Below are positions 29,675-38,058 of a stretch of 64,000 nt of DNA, piece by piece. The DNA comes from Fimenecus sp045632525 (lineage in GTDB: Bacteria > Bacillota > Clostridia > Oscillospirales > Acutalibacteraceae), in assembly GCA_045632525.1 (NCBI GenBank), contig JAZQWV010000033.1, forward strand, positions 1 through 64,000, given 5' to 3'. The position numbers were made by a program, and so were the translations under genes. Every line of letters begins with the position of its first letter. Positions within the stretch are counted from its first letter, which is position 1. The notes under the pieces were generated by a model. It ran no database searches. It was not told the origin of the DNA and worked only from the letters and a program-made list of their open reading frames with translations.

Positions 29675-31522
29675 TTATGCAATCCAAACACCGTTGGATG
29701 CGAATTTATATGTTTTGCCACCGATTGTTTTTGTGCCTGTTACCATATAACCATTAGCATCAAGATAGTACCATTTTCCACCATCTTTTACCCAATTACT
29801 GATAACCATTCTGCCGTTTGCATCAAGATAGCACCAACCTTTGCTATCTGCTTTCCATGCATTTGTCAAGCAGTAGCCGTCAGCACCAACATAGCACCAA
29901 CCTTTTGAGTCTTTAACCCATTTGTTAGTTACCATTCTACCATCTGCACCAAGGTAACACCAGCCTTTACTATCTGCTACCCATTTATCTGTTACACAGT
30001 AGCCGTCAGCACCTACATAGCACCAACCCTTTGAGTCCTTAACCCATTTGTTTGTTACCATTCTACCATCTGCACCAAGGTAACACCAACCTTTGCTATC
30101 TGCTACCCATTGATTAGTTACGCAGTAACCATTAGCACCTACATAGCACCAACCCTTTGAGTCTGCAACCCATTTATTTGTTACCATGTAGCCATCTGCA
30201 CCAAGATAGCACCATCCTTGGCTGTCTGCTTTCCATTGATTTGTGAGTTTAACGCCATTTTCATAGAATGCCCATTTATTACCTTCAAGAACCCAACCCT
30301 GAAGTTTTTGTCCTTTTTCAAAAATATCAGAATATACTGTTGAACCGTCTGCAAAAGTTACTTTGCAAGCATAAAGCCCGTCTTCTGTTGGAATATATTG
30401 TGCATCTGTTGCGCCTTCGATTTCTGTGAATTTATGTCCATCTACTTGCGCTTTTACATACACATCATCGCCATCAGCAATTTTATATGTAGCAATTACA
30501 TATTGACCATCTTCTGGCACAGTAATTTCACAAGTGCCATCATCTGCAACTTCTTCAATAGCAAAGTTTCCTGACATTGCATCAACAAATAAAACTAATC
30601 CAAAATAATCGCCAGAGAGTTCAAGTGATAATACATATCCTGCTTTAAGTGGCATTTCAAAATAAGCGTAGCCTTCATAACTTTCTGCTGAACCCACAAA
30701 AACACCTGACCAACCTTTTTCAGCATCATAGCTTGCAGTTTCATCTGCAAAAGCAAATCCTTTAGCGTTTTCATCTGTAACTTCTACAACTGCTTCTTCT
30801 GCCGAACACCATTGATAAATTGCATCTGTGTTGTCATTGAGTTCAACATAAGGCTCGTCAATAGTTGGTTGGTGTGTGATTGCGTATGTATACAATATCA
30901 TATCAGAATAATATTCAACGCCATCAATAGTTACAACGCAAACATAAGCTGAACCGACCTGTAAATTTTTAAGTGTCGCTTCTGTTTCGCCCTCAATTGC
31001 TAAAATATCGTCGTCAGTAATCTCGAACCATTGATATTCACAGTCCATATCCCAAGTTAGTGTAACATAAGGTTCATCTACTGTTGGCTGATGGTCAATA
31101 TCAATGTATTTTGTGATTACATAATCATATGAAACATCTGCTTCATAAGCACAAAGTGCTATGTAATATGTTTCACCTGCCTCAGCTTCAAATTCGCAAT
31201 AGAAATTGTATGTATCTTCATAAATACTATCATCATCATAAGCAATTTCTTCACCGTCAGCGTCGAAAATGCATACATATGGGTCAACATTCTCATCATC
31301 GCCATCATTGTCAGAAGCAATCAAATACCAACCACTTGCTGTTGGTGTAAACTCGACAAATACAGGTTCATCTTCTTCATAAATATAAACTGTATTTACT
31401 TCGTCAAGATAAATAGTTTCAAATGTATCTGATGTACCAGCTGCAAATGACATAGTCATTGTTGACAAAATCATAACAAATGTAAGTATGATTGTTAAAG
31501 TTCGTTTCATGGTCTTTGTCAT
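29675..31522 (-). CDS. Secreted protein with C-terminal choline-binding-like wall repeats
   Basis: 615 residues. Signal peptide 1-28 (ILTFVMILSTMTMSFAAG). Residues 32-150 form an acidic pre-peptidase-like domain (FVEFTPTASGWYLIASDNDG, FEAEAGETYYIALCAYEADV). Two repeats around ITKYIDIDHQPTVDEPYVTL and YAITHQPTIDEPYVEL lead Ig-like segments, and a second pre-peptidase-like domain spans about 255-365. From 409 to the end there are ten wall-binding repeats of 21 residues (GWCYLGADGRMVTNKW type), CW_binding/choline-binding family. The protein should be held on teichoic acid or polysaccharide of the cell wall. No catalytic domain is recognised, so adhesion or scaffolding is the best guess. RBS AAAGGAGA; own promoter at 31656-31684. 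Confidence 0.82.
   Translation of the reverse strand: MTKTMKRTLTIILTFVMILSTMTMSFAAGTSDTFETIYLDEVNTVYIYEEDEPVFVEFTPTASGWYLIASDNDGDDENVDPYVCIFDADGEEIAYDDDSIYEDTYNFYCEFEAEAGETYYIALCAYEADVSYDYVITKYIDIDHQPTVDEPYVTLTWDMDCEYQWFEITDDDILAIEGETEATLKNLQVGSAYVCVVTIDGVEYYSDMILYTYAITHQPTIDEPYVELNDNTDAIYQWCSAEEAVVEVTDENAKGFAFADETASYDAEKGWSGVFVGSAESYEGYAYFEMPLKAGYVLSLELSGDYFGLVLFVDAMSGNFAIEEVADDGTCEITVPEDGQYVIATYKIADGDDVYVKAQVDGHKFTEIEGATDAQYIPTEDGLYACKVTFADGSTVYSDIFEKGQKLQGWVLEGNKWAFYENGVKLTNQWKADSQGWCYLGADGYMVTNKWVADSKGWCYVGANGYCVTNQWVADSKGWCYLGADGRMVTNKWVKDSKGWCYVGADGYCVTDKWVADSKGWCYLGADGRMVTNKWVKDSKGWCYVGADGYCLTNAWKADSKGWCYLDANGRMVISNWVKDGGKWYYLDANGYMVTGTKTIGGKTYKFASNGVWIA
29678..30298 (-). repeat. 63-bp tandem coding repeats of the wall-binding region
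   Basis: Ten units; the central seven are exactly 21 codons. They alternate between LGADGRM and VGADGYC types, so the copying unit is a 126-bp dimer; units 4-5 and 6-7 are almost identical. Confidence 0.85.
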
Positions 31523-31655
31523 AATAATTCTCCTTTTTATTGTTTTAGTTTAATTTATTGCTTAATCTAATGTTTATTATTTTTCAATGTGCTTTAGCAC
31601 TTAGTGTAAACCACTTCCGCATCACCCACCAACAATAGAAATTCAGTATATGTTA
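31523..31655 (-). other. Structured leader of the wall-binding protein mRNA
   Basis: About 125 bases of untranslated leader between the promoter and ATG. It contains GTGC-TTTA-GCAC (31591-31602) and an adjacent AGTG/CACT pair, and a G-rich stretch (GGTGGGTGATGCGG on the reverse strand). I recognise no riboswitch class. Confidence 0.4.
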
Positions 31656-31696
31656 ATTTTAACACGCATACTAAAATTCGTCAACGAACCTCGTTG
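31656..31696 (-). promoter_or_regulatory. Promoter and flanking palindrome of the wall-binding protein gene
   Basis: Reverse strand: TTGACG (31684-31679), 17-bp spacer, TAAAAT (31661-31656) with an extended TG. CAACGA-ACC-TCGTTG (31682-31696) overlaps the -35 box and could be an operator. The rest of the gap, 31697-31817, holds AT-rich inverted repeats (31737-31754, 31769-31791) and no ORF. Confidence 0.65.
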
Positions 31697-31817
31697 TTTT
31701 TTTACAGGTAATGTTGTATAAAGATTTTAAATTGCCTTTGTGAAAAAACACAAAAATTGTTTGGCTTCACTCTTTAGAACTTAAAAAGAGTTCGACAAAT
31801 TTAAATTTGCATAAAAA

Positions 31818-31843
31818 AAAGGTGAGAACCAACTCTCACCTTT
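31818..31843 (-). terminator. Terminator of the alpha/beta hydrolase gene
   Basis: AAAGGTGAGA (31818-31827) pairs with TCTCACCTTT (31834-31843); eight T follow on the reverse strand. Confidence 0.85.
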
Positions 31844-31848
31844 CATTC

Positions 31849-32991
31849 TTATTCAATTATTTCTTCAACGGTTTCTGCCATGATTTCTTCAACGATTTCT
31901 TTTGTTTTTTCTTCTATTGAATCTTCAGTTGATGGGATAATCTCTTCAACTTGTTCTAGGATTTCTTCAACCTTTTTCTCGTTGATTTCTGCCAAAATTT
32001 CAGGGTCGGGCAACTCATCAATAGCGGGCACAACTGGTGCTGTTACTTCTTTTTGAAGTTCAACCTTTTCGTTGAGCCAGTTTATAATGTCTTCATAAAC
32101 TTCTTGACGATTTGTTTCGTTGAGAATTTCGTGACGAGCGTCTTCATAAAGTTTCATTGTGACATTTTTATGCCCTGTCTTTTTGAGTTTCTTATAAACC
32201 TCTTCAACGCCCTTGCCATAGTCACCTATTGGGTCTTTTGAGCCCGAAAGCATTAAAATGTGCATACTAAGTGGTACAGAGTTAAACCAACGGCGAGATG
32301 AAACCTGTTTTAAGAGAGTAAACAACGCTCTCATACCGCTGACAGTGTATTTATATCCGCAAAGGTCGTCTGCAATAAACTTGTCCACTTCTTCTTCGTC
32401 GCGAGATACCCAATCACAATGTGTTCTTTTTGGTGTTTTTCTGTTATAGCCACCAAAAGCGATAGTATCAATCAGTTCTGAACGGTGCATTGGTCCATTC
32501 TGCTTAATATATGTATTTGCAAGTTGAATGCCGATTCCAACTGCAGAATTTTCGCCACTTGTACCTGTATAAATTACACCATCAAGCAAATAACCATATT
32601 TTGCTGTGTATTTTCTCGCAATCAAAGAGCCCATTCCGTGTCCCAACATAAAGAATGGTAAGTCAGGATATTCAGTCTTGATTATATCTGTCAAAGTTTT
32701 CAAGTCTTCAACAAAATGCTCTTCACCGTCAGTCTCACCGAAGAAACCGAGCATATCACGGTCAGTTATTGATGAGCCGTGGCCAATATGGTCACTGACA
32801 AAAACTGCATAACCCTCTTTGCAAAGTTCAAGAGCAAATCGAGCATAACGATTTGAATATTCAGCCATACCGTGAGAAATCTGCACAACTCCCTTAATTG
32901 AACCATAGTCAATTGGTGCTGCACTTTGAGCATATATATCACATAATCCCGAATGCGACGGAAAACTATATTCCTTTGTTAAGAATTCCAA
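31849..32991 (-). CDS. Lysophospholipase-like alpha/beta hydrolase lacking the nucleophile serine
   Basis: 380 residues. Alpha/beta hydrolase of the monoacylglycerol lipase/lysophospholipase group (Hydrolase_4): GVVQISHGMAEYSNRYARFA, GYAVFVSDHIGHGSS, then the nucleophile elbow LGHGMGSLIARKY. In this family the elbow is GHSMG; here residue 119 is Gly (GGA at 32637-32635), so the catalytic serine is missing. The other triad positions look kept: Asp in LSGSKDPIGDYG and His in YEDARHEILNE. Residues about 305-380 are an acidic Glu-rich extension (EILEQVEEIIPSTEDSIEE). No signal peptide. Either an inactive homologue with a binding role or an enzyme with a changed mechanism. Single-gene unit. Confidence 0.85.
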   Translation of the reverse strand: MEFLTKEYSFPSHSGLCDIYAQSAAPIDYGSIKGVVQISHGMAEYSNRYARFALELCKEGYAVFVSDHIGHGSSITDRDMLGFFGETDGEEHFVEDLKTLTDIIKTEYPDLPFFMLGHGMGSLIARKYTAKYGYLLDGVIYTGTSGENSAVGIGIQLANTYIKQNGPMHRSELIDTIAFGGYNRKTPKRTHCDWVSRDEEEVDKFIADDLCGYKYTVSGMRALFTLLKQVSSRRWFNSVPLSMHILMLSGSKDPIGDYGKGVEEVYKKLKKTGHKNVTMKLYEDARHEILNETNRQEVYEDIINWLNEKVELQKEVTAPVVPAIDELPDPEILAEINEKKVEEILEQVEEIIPSTEDSIEEKTKEIVEEIMAETVEEIIE

Positions 32992-33051
32992 AAAATCACC
33001 TACAAAATTTGATAATATATTTTATCATATATCAAACAAAAAATCAAATTG

Positions 33052-33080
33052 TTGAAAACAGACACAATTTATGCTAGAAT
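33052..33080 (+). promoter_or_regulatory. Promoter of tRNA-Ala
   Basis: TTGAAA (33052-33057), 17-bp spacer, TAGAAT (33075-33080) with extended TGC. The tRNA begins 10 bp later, so the 5' leader is very short. Confidence 0.75.
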
Positions 33081-33090
33081 TTAAGTGTTC

Positions 33091-33166
33091 GGGGGCGTAG
33101 CTCAGCTGGGAGAGCGTTTGACTGGCAGTCAAAAGGTCATGGGTTCGAACCCCACCGTCTCCACCA
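33091..33166 (+). tRNA. tRNA-Ala (anticodon GGC)
   Basis: 76 bases including an encoded CCA. The acceptor stem GGGGGCG/CGTCTCC contains the G3-U70 pair that is the identity mark of alanine tRNA. D arm GCTCAGCTGGGAGAGC; anticodon arm TTTGA-CTGGCAG-TCAAA with anticodon GGC at 34-36 (reads GCC/GCU); T arm with GGGTTCGAACCCC. A single tRNA gene with its own promoter and terminator. Confidence 0.95.
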
Positions 33167-33170
33167 ACAA

Positions 33171-33200
33171 AAAAGGAATTCTCAAATGAGAATTCCTTTT
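33171..33200. terminator. Bidirectional terminator between tRNA-Ala and valS
   Basis: AAAAGGAATTCTC (33171-33183), AAAT loop, GAGAATTCCTTTT (33188-33200): a perfect 13-bp stem with A and T runs. It ends the tRNA transcript and the long reverse-strand operon. Confidence 0.88.
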
Positions 33201-33207
33201 TTATTGT

Positions 33208-35910
33208 TTATTTGTTCTGAATTTTAGCAATGCTTTCTTCCAACATATTGAGTTTTTCGTTATATTTTGCAAGCTTTTCGCGTTGCTCGTTAACGAGTGC
33301 TTCAGGTGCTTTTGCAACGAATTTTTCGTTGTTGAGTTTGCCTGAAACAAATGCGATTTCTTTAAGCACACCTGCTTTTTCTTTTTCGAGTCGCTGGAGT
33401 TCTGCCTTGAAGTCAACGAGTTCGTCAAGTGGAATAAAGAGTCTTGCATCTTCTGTGATGATAGCAACTGCTTCATCGTTTTCATAGCCCTTAACGATTT
33501 CAACATCACTTGCAGATGCAAGTCTTACGAAGAAATTAGCACCTTCAGAGAATGTGTTTTCATAAGCTGTTTCAATGAAAATCTTTGCTTTCTTTGATGG
33601 TGGAACATTCATTTCTGCACGACGGTTACGAACTGCCTTGATAGCAGTCATAACTCTTTCCATTTCAGCTTCGTCAGCTTTGAATGAAAGCTCGTCAGTA
33701 AATACAGGCCATTCAGAAATCATAATTGAATCACCATCGTGTGGTAATGTCTGCCAGATTTCTTCTGTGATGAACGGCATAAATGGATGTAAGAGTTTAA
33801 GAGTATTTGACATTACATAAACGAGAACTGCTTTAACAGTTGCTTTTGCAGTTGCACACTCACCGTTAAGACGAATTTTTGCGATTTCGATGTACCAGTC
33901 GCAGAATATATCCCAAATGAAGTCATAGAGTTTCTGAACTGCAAGACCGAGTTCAAACTTTTCAAGTGATTCTGTAACATCTTTTACAAGGTCATTGTAT
34001 TTAGACAAAATCCATTTATCTTCAATAGCAAGGTTCTTTGGAACATAAGGTGCATATTCGTTTTCATCAAGGTTCATAAGGATGAAACGAGCAGCATTCC
34101 AAATCTTGTTAGCAAAGTTACGGCTTGCTTCAACTTTTTCGTCAGAGAAACGCATATCGTTTCCTGGACTGTTACCTGTTGCAAGAGTAAATCGAAGTGC
34201 GTCTGCACCATACTGGTCGATAATTTCAAGTGGGTCGATACCGTTGCCAAGAGATTTTGACATCTTTCTACCCTGAGCGTCACGAACAAGACCATGAATA
34301 AGAACTGTATCAAATGGAACTTGTCCTGTATATTCAAGTGCAGAGAAAATCATACGAGATACCCAGAAACCGATAATATCGTAACCTGTTACGAGTGTGT
34401 TTGTTGGGTAGTAATGTTTTAAATCCTCTGTCTGCTCAGGCCAACCAAGTGTTGAGAATGGCCAGAGTGCTGATGAGAACCAAGTATCAAGTGTGTCTTC
34501 GTCCTGACGAATATTTTTACTGTTACATTTTGGACAAGTTGAAACGCCATCCTTTGTAACAACCATTTCGCCACAATCATCACAGTACCAAGCAGGAATT
34601 CTGTGACCCCACCATAACTGACGAGAAATACACCAGTCACGAGTGCCGTTCATCCAGTTAAGATAGTTCTTTGTGAATCTTTCAGGAATGAACTTTGTTT
34701 CGCCTTTTTCAACTGCTTCAATAGCAGGCTTTGCAAGAGGAACCATACGAACAAACCACTGTTTTGAAACCATTGGTTCAATTGTGTTGTGACAACGATA
34801 GCAAGTACCAACTTCGTGTTTGCGAGGTTCTGTTTCTTTGAGATAACCACCTGCTTTAAGGTCCTCAAGGATTGCTTTTCTTGCTTCCATTGTTGTCATG
34901 CCTGCATATTTGCCACAGTCAAGAACTTCTGGTTCATTTTCAGTTGCGCGACCACTTGCGATAAGTTCGTCTGCAATTTTCTTGTCTTCTGCACCTGTTA
35001 AGTGACCGTCATAAGTGAATGTTCGAACAATTGGAAGATTATGTCTTTGACCTACTTCAAAGTCGTTAGGGTCATGAGCAGGAGTAATTTTAACAACACC
35101 TGTACCCTTTGTCATATCAGCGTGTTCGTCACAAACAATTGGGATTTCTTTATTAAGAAGTGGCAAGATTACATGGCAACCATGAAGGTGCTTATATCTT
35201 TCGTCGTCAACATTGATAGCAACGGCAGTATCACCAAGCATTGTTTCAGGACGAGTTGTTGCAAGTTCAAGTTGCTCGCCTGTTTCTTTAACTGTATAAA
35301 GAAGGTGCCAGAAGAAACCATCTTGCTCTTCATATTCAACTTCTGCGTCAGAAATTGATGTGTTACAGCAAGGGCACCAGTTAACCATACGGTTACCACG
35401 ATAGATTAAATCTTTATCATAAAGACGAACGAAAACTTCGTTAACTGCTTTACTGCAACCTTCGTCAAGAGTAAATCGTTCTCTATCCCAGTCACAAGAT
35501 GAGCCGAGCTTCTTTAACTGTTCAATAATTCTGCCACCATATTGTTTTTTCCAATCCCATGCTCTTTCAAGGAATCCATCACGACCTAAATCGTCTTTTG
35601 TGATGCCTTCTTTACGCATTGTTTCAACAATTTTTGCTTCGGTTGCGATAGATGCGTGGTCAGTACCAGGAAGCCAGAGTGTGTCATAACCTGCCATTCT
35701 GTGATAACGGATAAGAATATCCTGTAAAGTGTTATCAAGAGCGTGACCCATATGAAGCTGACCTGTAATGTTTGGTGGTGGAATTACAATAGTGTAAGTC
35801 TTTTTACCTTCTTCACGCTTTGCGTGGAAATACTTGTTGTTGAGCCAATCTTTATAGATTCGGTCTTCAACATTCTTCGGATTATACTGTTTTTCAAGTT
35901 CCTTAGACAT
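33208..35910 (-). CDS. valS: Valyl-tRNA synthetase
   Basis: 900 residues, class Ia. Charges tRNA-Val with valine and edits threonine. HIGH-type motif PPNITGQLHMGHALDNTL near residues 44-61; editing domain with TTRPETMLGDTAVAIN; WCISRQLWWGHRIP; KMSKS motif GRKMSKSLGNGIDP near 525; C-terminal anticodon-binding domain, then a coiled-coil tail (LQRLEKEKAGVLKEI) typical of ValRS. A CPKC pair with YCDDCG suggests a zinc-binding insert. No T-box leader: the gene starts 18 bp after the previous stop and shares that transcript. Confidence 0.97.
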   Translation of the reverse strand: MSKELEKQYNPKNVEDRIYKDWLNNKYFHAKREEGKKTYTIVIPPPNITGQLHMGHALDNTLQDILIRYHRMAGYDTLWLPGTDHASIATEAKIVETMRKEGITKDDLGRDGFLERAWDWKKQYGGRIIEQLKKLGSSCDWDRERFTLDEGCSKAVNEVFVRLYDKDLIYRGNRMVNWCPCCNTSISDAEVEYEEQDGFFWHLLYTVKETGEQLELATTRPETMLGDTAVAINVDDERYKHLHGCHVILPLLNKEIPIVCDEHADMTKGTGVVKITPAHDPNDFEVGQRHNLPIVRTFTYDGHLTGAEDKKIADELIASGRATENEPEVLDCGKYAGMTTMEARKAILEDLKAGGYLKETEPRKHEVGTCYRCHNTIEPMVSKQWFVRMVPLAKPAIEAVEKGETKFIPERFTKNYLNWMNGTRDWCISRQLWWGHRIPAWYCDDCGEMVVTKDGVSTCPKCNSKNIRQDEDTLDTWFSSALWPFSTLGWPEQTEDLKHYYPTNTLVTGYDIIGFWVSRMIFSALEYTGQVPFDTVLIHGLVRDAQGRKMSKSLGNGIDPLEIIDQYGADALRFTLATGNSPGNDMRFSDEKVEASRNFANKIWNAARFILMNLDENEYAPYVPKNLAIEDKWILSKYNDLVKDVTESLEKFELGLAVQKLYDFIWDIFCDWYIEIAKIRLNGECATAKATVKAVLVYVMSNTLKLLHPFMPFITEEIWQTLPHDGDSIMISEWPVFTDELSFKADEAEMERVMTAIKAVRNRRAEMNVPPSKKAKIFIETAYENTFSEGANFFVRLASASDVEIVKGYENDEAVAIITEDARLFIPLDELVDFKAELQRLEKEKAGVLKEIAFVSGKLNNEKFVAKAPEALVNEQREKLAKYNEKLNMLEESIAKIQNK

Positions 35911-35928
35911 TATATATTCTCCTTTAGA

Positions 35929-36792
35929 TTATTTGCTATCTTCTTTATTTATCTCATCTGTAGATACATTCACTGATGATTGAACATAAGGTGATGTTTC
36001 TACAGGATTGTTTCTTTGTTGATTACCGTATGGCATTTGCGCATACGGATTATAATACTGTGGTGGAATATTTGTATTATATGGATAAGATTTTCTCTTT
36101 TTCTTTGAAGGTTTAATAATTGCAACAACAATAGCAATTATACCCGCTGACAATACACAGACAACCACCGCAGCAATTATCTTTTCTTCTATTTCGACCT
36201 TTGCAACATTTTCTGCATTGATTGATATGCCCTTTAAGAACAATTCAGCCATTTCATTTCTGTAAAGAAGCAAATCATCAGCTTTAGAAACTTCGAAATC
36301 CATTGTTATACAAACTCTGTCAGTAACAACAATTACCTCTGAATAAAGATGGTCTTCAACCACTCTTTTTCCATTTTCATCGGCACCTATATATGTATAA
36401 AAAACATCGTATGCTACCGCGTCGTAACCGCCGAAGGTTGTATAATACATTGTTTTTGATTTTATTTCAGCAGAATATTCATTATATTCCACAAGATAAT
36501 CAAGAGTTTCTTCATCGTAATAAGTTTCGAGCTTATCGTTCCAACAAGCTGTAGCATAAATATTAACTGTGTTATCAGTATAATATTCTTCGCCATCTTC
36601 AGCTAGTTTATATTCGCTATAATACACATCAACAACAGAGTCGTCTTCCATACTCCAATTGTCTTCGTCAAAATTTTGGGGACATTCAATGGTAATGTAA
36701 TCATTTGAAAATCCAAATACATTCAAAGAAAGCAAGGACATCAACATTAAAGCCACCATTGTCAATGATAAAAATCTAACTGTCTTTTTCAT
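35929..36792 (-). CDS. Membrane protein with large extracytoplasmic domain, unknown
   Basis: 287 residues. Signal peptide or first helix 1-28 (FLSLTMVALMLMSLLSLNVFGF), an acidic Tyr-rich outer domain (30-200: YYSEYKLAEDGEEYYTD, TMYYTTFGGYDAVAYDVFYT), a transmembrane helix (about 205-228, KIIAAVVVCVLSAGIIAIVVAII), and a cytoplasmic tail with KPSKKKRKSYP then Asn/Pro/Tyr/Gln-rich sequence. I do not recognise the outer domain. The ATG at 36792 is chosen because AAGGAGG is 9 bp away; an ATG at 36801 directly abuts it. It overlaps comF by 17 bp and lies 18 bp before valS. Confidence 0.65.
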   Translation of the reverse strand: MKKTVRFLSLTMVALMLMSLLSLNVFGFSNDYITIECPQNFDEDNWSMEDDSVVDVYYSEYKLAEDGEEYYTDNTVNIYATACWNDKLETYYDEETLDYLVEYNEYSAEIKSKTMYYTTFGGYDAVAYDVFYTYIGADENGKRVVEDHLYSEVIVVTDRVCITMDFEVSKADDLLLYRNEMAELFLKGISINAENVAKVEIEEKIIAAVVVCVLSAGIIAIVVAIIKPSKKKRKSYPYNTNIPPQYYNPYAQMPYGNQQRNNPVETSPYVQSSVNVSTDEINKEDSK

Positions 36793-37498
36793 TATCAACA
36801 TCCTCCTTTTTACCCGTCAAAGCAACAGTTACACAATAAACTTTTTCAGCACCTCTGATTTTCAAAATCTTAGCACACTCGTTAAGAGTTGCACCCGTTG
36901 TTTTAATGTCATCAACTAACAGAATAGTCTTTCCTTTAACATCTGCCTTTTCTCGCACATCATAGACACCGAGCACATTGCCTTTGCGCCTGTGTTGTGA
37001 AGATTCGTGTTGAATATCATTATCAAAAATCTTTTCAAGAACATTGTTTACGGGCAATAACAACAATTTTGAAAGCACCGTTGCAAGCAATTCACTTTGA
37101 TTATAATCTCTGTGACGCCGTTGAAAAGATGATATGGGCACAAAAGTTATATAATCAAAACCTATATCACAAAAGTCCTTTTCAACCTGTTTTGCCATAT
37201 CTTTTGCAAAATGATATGCCATAAAATCTCTGCCGCCGAATTTAAATCTGGCAATACCATCAGCAATGCCATCTTCATAATAAAACGGTGATGTAATTCC
37301 GTCATATCTCATTTTGTGTTTGTTACACTTGCACCTATCTTTACCTGCACCACAATATTTACAACGCTCACCTTTTATTCGAGGCAAATTATCTCTACAA
37401 TTCTCACAAAGGGTTTCACCTTTATTCACCAGCTTGCCACAATAAGTACATTTATTGGTGAAAAGCAACCACAGAATTGCATCTTTGATTTTACTCAT
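36776..37498 (-). CDS. comF: ComF-family phosphoribosyltransferase-like protein
   Basis: 240 residues. An N-terminal zinc-ribbon-like region (CTYCGKLVNKGETLCENC, then CKYCGAGKDRCKCNKH) is followed by a type I PRTase domain: GIARFKFGGRDFMAYHFAKDM, VPISSFQRRHRDYNQSELLA, and the PRPP-binding loop ILLVDDIKTTGATLNECAK. ComF proteins function in DNA uptake during natural transformation, probably in single-strand handling; many non-competent clostridia also carry one. Its start codon overlaps the stop of the DUF4364 gene by one base. Confidence 0.9.
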   Translation of the reverse strand: MSKIKDAILWLLFTNKCTYCGKLVNKGETLCENCRDNLPRIKGERCKYCGAGKDRCKCNKHKMRYDGITSPFYYEDGIADGIARFKFGGRDFMAYHFAKDMAKQVEKDFCDIGFDYITFVPISSFQRRHRDYNQSELLATVLSKLLLLPVNNVLEKIFDNDIQHESSQHRRKGNVLGVYDVREKADVKGKTILLVDDIKTTGATLNECAKILKIRGAEKVYCVTVALTGKKEDVDNEKDS

Positions 37499-38052
37499 TA
37501 TACTGTGAGAGATGTAATAATTGATGAATAGACTTTAACAGGGTCATCAATGAAATTCTTCTTGACTGTTTCAAGTTGAAGACTATCAACAACATAGATT
37601 GAGAGCTTCATCAGTTCTGTTCCCCTGTCAAAGAGAGTAAATGTGATTGTGTATCCACCATCATCATGCTTCTCTACTTCGATTTTGTTTTCACGCTCGA
37701 TTTTTGCGCGAGTAACCAATCTGATTGCAGAGTTGATTGCTTTTTCACGAACAGTTTTTGGCAAAGATGTCTGCAAAAGTTCTGCTGCTTCTCTACCCTT
37801 TTCTGTTACTGACAAAACTTCTTCGTCATCTAAAATGTCCGCTGTAATATTGCCTGTTTTTAAAAGTTCTTCAATTGCCTGTCCAACTTCGAAATAGTTT
37901 GCAAGTCCATCTTCTTGCATTGCTTCGTTGAGCATCTGTCTTGTCATTGGTGCATCAACACTCTTTAACAAATAACAAATGAGCAAACGAATATCATCAC
38001 GGTTGCGAAGTCCGCCTAATTCAATTCCTGCATCGAATGCATCATATTGCAT
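37498..38052 (-). CDS. DUF4364-family protein
   Basis: 184 residues. The N-terminal half is a winged-helix-like domain (DIRLLICYLLKSVDAPMTRQMLNEAMQEDGLANYFEVGQAI is the opening, with TADILDDEEVLSVTEKGREAAELL as the wing). The C-terminal half is a beta domain (YTITFTLFDRGTELMKLSIYVV). This matches DUF4364 (PF14277), found in clostridia; function unknown, probably a transcription factor-like fold. It starts 6 bp after the HAD gene and overlaps comF by one base. Confidence 0.8.
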   Translation of the reverse strand: MQYDAFDAGIELGGLRNRDDIRLLICYLLKSVDAPMTRQMLNEAMQEDGLANYFEVGQAIEELLKTGNITADILDDEEVLSVTEKGREAAELLQTSLPKTVREKAINSAIRLVTRAKIERENKIEVEKHDDGGYTITFTLFDRGTELMKLSIYVVDSLQLETVKKNFIDDPVKVYSSIITSLTV

Positions 38053-38058
38053 AATTTT

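Noticed and set aside
29678..30298. Regular short repeats that could suggest a CRISPR array
   Set aside because: The 63-bp period is in frame and encodes choline-binding-like repeats; there are no unique spacers.
31682..31696. Forward terminator CAACGA-ACC-TCGTTG followed by a T run
   Set aside because: There is no forward-strand gene upstream for it to terminate; overlap with the reverse -35 makes an operator more likely.
35911..35928. T-box upstream of valS
   Set aside because: Only 18 bp separate valS from the preceding gene.
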